From NCBI GenBank assembly GCA_052318935.1, contig JBQRKO010000009.1: a stretch of 64,000 bases of DNA. One strand, given 5' to 3'. The notes under the pieces were generated by a model. That model did not search any database. It was given only the letters and a program-made list of their open reading frames with translations, and had not been told where the DNA came from. Below are positions 62,161 through 64,000 of this stretch, one piece after another. This stretch comes from Niallia sp052318935 (lineage in GTDB: Bacteria > Bacillota > Bacilli > Bacillales > Cytobacillaceae). Position 1 is the stretch's first letter. Each line of letters begins with the position of its first letter. Made by a program: the position numbers and the translations under genes.

Positions 62161-64000
62161 TTATTCCGATTTCTTTAATTTAATGTTTAGCGTTTCATTG
62201 CCTTTTACTGTGGAGCCTGCTTTTATACTTTGTGAACTTACATAGCCGCTGCCGCTTGATTTTACTTTAATCCCTGTTACTTCGCTTACTTTTAACACAT
62301 CTCTTAAAGACCAGCCAATCATATTTGGCATTGTAGCTTCTCCATCTGTTTGCAGCAATACTTTTTCACCTGCTAAAAACGAATCAGCTGCTTTTGGCAA
62401 TTGGGTAGTAATGGTGCTTCCTTTTCCGATGATAATAGGTTGTAATCCTTGATTTTTCATTTTCTTTTCTGCATCATTTATCATTAGACCCTTTACATCT
62501 GGCACTTCAATCGGCTGAACAGATGGTTTCGCAGAAGGTGTTATGTCCATATACTGAAGGCTGCTTTTCATGACCGAAGTAAAAATCGTAGAAACTGGAT
62601 CTGATCCAACTTTTCCATTTCCTAATTGCGGCTGTTTAACAGCAACATACATTATTAATTCTGGATCATCTTTAGGAGCCATACCCATAAATGAAAATAC
62701 GTAATTACTTTCCCCTTTTAAATAGCCTCCGCTATATGAGATGGAAGCAGTTCCTGTTTTTCCGGCTACATCATATCCTTCAATTTTATATTTTTGTCCT
62801 GTTCCATTTTTGCTTGTAATGACCGTTTCTAAGTAGTCGCGGACTTGTTTAGCTGTTGCTGCAGAAATCGGATTTCCAGTTAATTCTGTTGCAGTTTTCT
62901 TTATTACATCCCCTGAATTAGCGTCAACAATTTTATCAATAACATGAGGTTTTACCATTTTTCCATTGTTGGCAATGGCTGTTGCTGCCTGAATTTGCTG
63001 AATCGGTGTCAACGCTGTTCCTTGTCCATAAGCTGTTGTCACTTTTTCTACCGGCCATGTAAAAGCAATCGAGCTGTTTGCTTCATGAGGCAAATCAATT
63101 CCTGTTGGCTGATCGAACCCAAACTTCGTTAAATACTCTCTTAATCGATCAAAACCTAATTTTTCTTTCGCTATTTTTGCAAATGCTACGTTTGAAGATC
63201 GTTGCAAGCCTTCCAAGTAAGTAATTGTTCCCCATCCCACCCTATTATGATCATGAATTTCTGTATTTGGCGCATTAGGTATTGCCCTGTATTTACCAGA
63301 TTTATATTTTTCGTCTGGATTAAACACACCTTCTTCCACCGCTGCAGCAAGTGTAAAAATTTTCATCGTAGATCCTGGCTCATAAGATGTTTCAATTGCT
63401 TCATTATGCCATGATTGATTAATTCCTTCCTTTGTCGCAGAATTAAAGGTTGGCCGCTGGCTCATGGCGAGAATTTCGCCTGTTTTTGGGTTGGCAACAA
63501 TCGCAATCATTTTTTCCGGATTATATTCCTTATCGACCTTCGTCATCGTATCATCTAAAAATGATTGAATTTTTTTATCGAGCGTTAAATACACAGTATT
63601 TCCGTTTTTGGCAGGCACGACATTTTCTTTGCTTCTAGGGAGAATATAACCCCAATAATCACTTTTATATTTCATATAGCCATCTGTACCAGATAATAGC
63701 TTATTTAAACTTTGTTCTACTCCTAACTTCCCTGTTCCTGTGTACTTGCCTGTTTGTTCGTCTTCTTTTTCTTCGACAAACCCAATCACATGGGATGCAA
63801 ACGTGCCATTCGGATAATTGCGTTTTTTCCCTTCCACAATTGCAATGCCCGGCAGCTTTAAATTTTCAATTTTCTTTTTCGTTTCATAGGAAAGATTTTT
63901 TCCGGCTGATCCAAACTCAACTTGTTTGGCACCCTCTTTAGTTAAAATTCTATAAATCTCCGACTCTTGTAAATCAATATATTTTGCAAGCTCTTTTGCT
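62161..64000 (-). CDS. pbpB: Penicillin-binding protein 2B (5' end outside window)
   Basis: Essential division transpeptidase of the class B PBPs. The frame continues in phase to the window edge, beyond the first internal GTG near 63837, so the start is missing. Visible are part of the dimerisation domain, the transpeptidase domain with STMK in YEPGSTMKIFT, SSN in RSSNVAFAK and KTGT in AGKTGTASIS, and two C-terminal PASTA repeats beginning IEVPDVKGLM and ATMPNMIGWS. The pbpB-spoVD order is that of B. subtilis. Confidence 0.95.
   Translation of the reverse strand, partial: AKELAKYIDLQESEIYRILTKEGAKQVEFGSAGKNLSYETKKKIENLKLPGIAIVEGKKRNYPNGTFASHVIGFVEEKEDEQTGKYTGTGKLGVEQSLNKLLSGTDGYMKYKSDYWGYILPRSKENVVPAKNGNTVYLTLDKKIQSFLDDTMTKVDKEYNPEKMIAIVANPKTGEILAMSQRPTFNSATKEGINQSWHNEAIETSYEPGSTMKIFTLAAAVEEGVFNPDEKYKSGKYRAIPNAPNTEIHDHNRVGWGTITYLEGLQRSSNVAFAKIAKEKLGFDRLREYLTKFGFDQPTGIDLPHEANSSIAFTWPVEKVTTAYGQGTALTPIQQIQAATAIANNGKMVKPHVIDKIVDANSGDVIKKTATELTGNPISAATAKQVRDYLETVITSKNGTGQKYKIEGYDVAGKTGTASISYSGGYLKGESNYVFSFMGMAPKDDPELIMYVAVKQPQLGNGKVGSDPVSTIFTSVMKSSLQYMDITPSAKPSVQPIEVPDVKGLMINDAEKKMKNQGLQPIIIGKGSTITTQLPKAADSFLAGEKVLLQTDGEATMPNMIGWSLRDVLKVSEVTGIKVKSSGSGYVSSQSIKAGSTVKGNETLNIKLKKSE

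Noticed and set aside
1..64000. A new defence, prophage or metabolic island
   Set aside because: All genes except the EamA transporter, NERD protein and Mur-domain protein belong to the known conserved order; no clusters of unknown genes, integrase or transposase were seen.

Overview
The window is a low-GC Gram-positive chromosome segment from an endospore-forming member of the Bacillaceae. The evidence is gene order and content: sporulation genes sigG, sigE, spoIIGA, spoVD and spoVE lie inside the cell-division/peptidoglycan (dcw) cluster. That cluster runs directly into the pyrimidine operon and then into the priA-def-fmt-rsmB-rlmN-prpC-prkC-rsgA block, all in the order familiar from Bacillus subtilis. 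No species is claimed. Almost everything is on the minus strand, so biological order runs from high to low coordinates; the only clear plus-strand genes are rqcH and a neighbouring EamA-family transporter.

Layout in direction of transcription. (1) 64000-54419: pbpB (cut by the window edge), spoVD, murE, a small Mur-ligase N-terminal-domain-like gene, mraY, murD, spoVE. (2) 54418-53551: a gene-free gap of 868 bases with nested repeats, where murG and murB would be expected. (3) 53550-47888: divIB, ylxW, ylxX, sbp, ftsA, ftsZ. (4) 47412-44792: spoIIGA, sigE, sigG. (5) 44631-40222: ylmC, pgeF, ylmE, sepF, ylmG, ylmH, divIVA. (6) 40210-34846: T-box-controlled ileS, a TraR/DksA-like gene, lspA, rluD. 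(7) 34849-22761: the complete de novo UMP operon pyrR-pyrP-pyrB-pyrC-carA-carB-pyrK-pyrD-pyrF-pyrE, with three PyrR-type attenuators at its head and a terminator at its end. (8) 22693-21788: a NERD-domain gene. (9) 21694-21183: a 51-bp minisatellite. (10) 21090-18387, plus strand: eamA and rqcH. (11) 17742-1003: P-type calcium ATPase, yicC, remA, gmk, rpoZ, coaBC, priA, def, fmt, rsmB, rlmN, prpC, prkC, rsgA. (12) thiN, with rpe missing between it and rsgA.

The genes are ordinary housekeeping and sporulation genes and nearly all look intact. The unusual content is between genes. At least four families of short non-coding repeats occupy the intergenic spaces. Family A is the best defined: four copies of about 183-215 bp with terminal inverted repeats, each flanked by a perfect 8-bp target-site duplication, so they are MITE-like mobile elements. 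One copy sits inside a copy of family B, which gives their relative age. The places where expected genes are missing (rpe, murG-murB) coincide with family A insertions. I found no tRNA, rRNA, CRISPR array, prophage, transposase gene or recognisable defence system.
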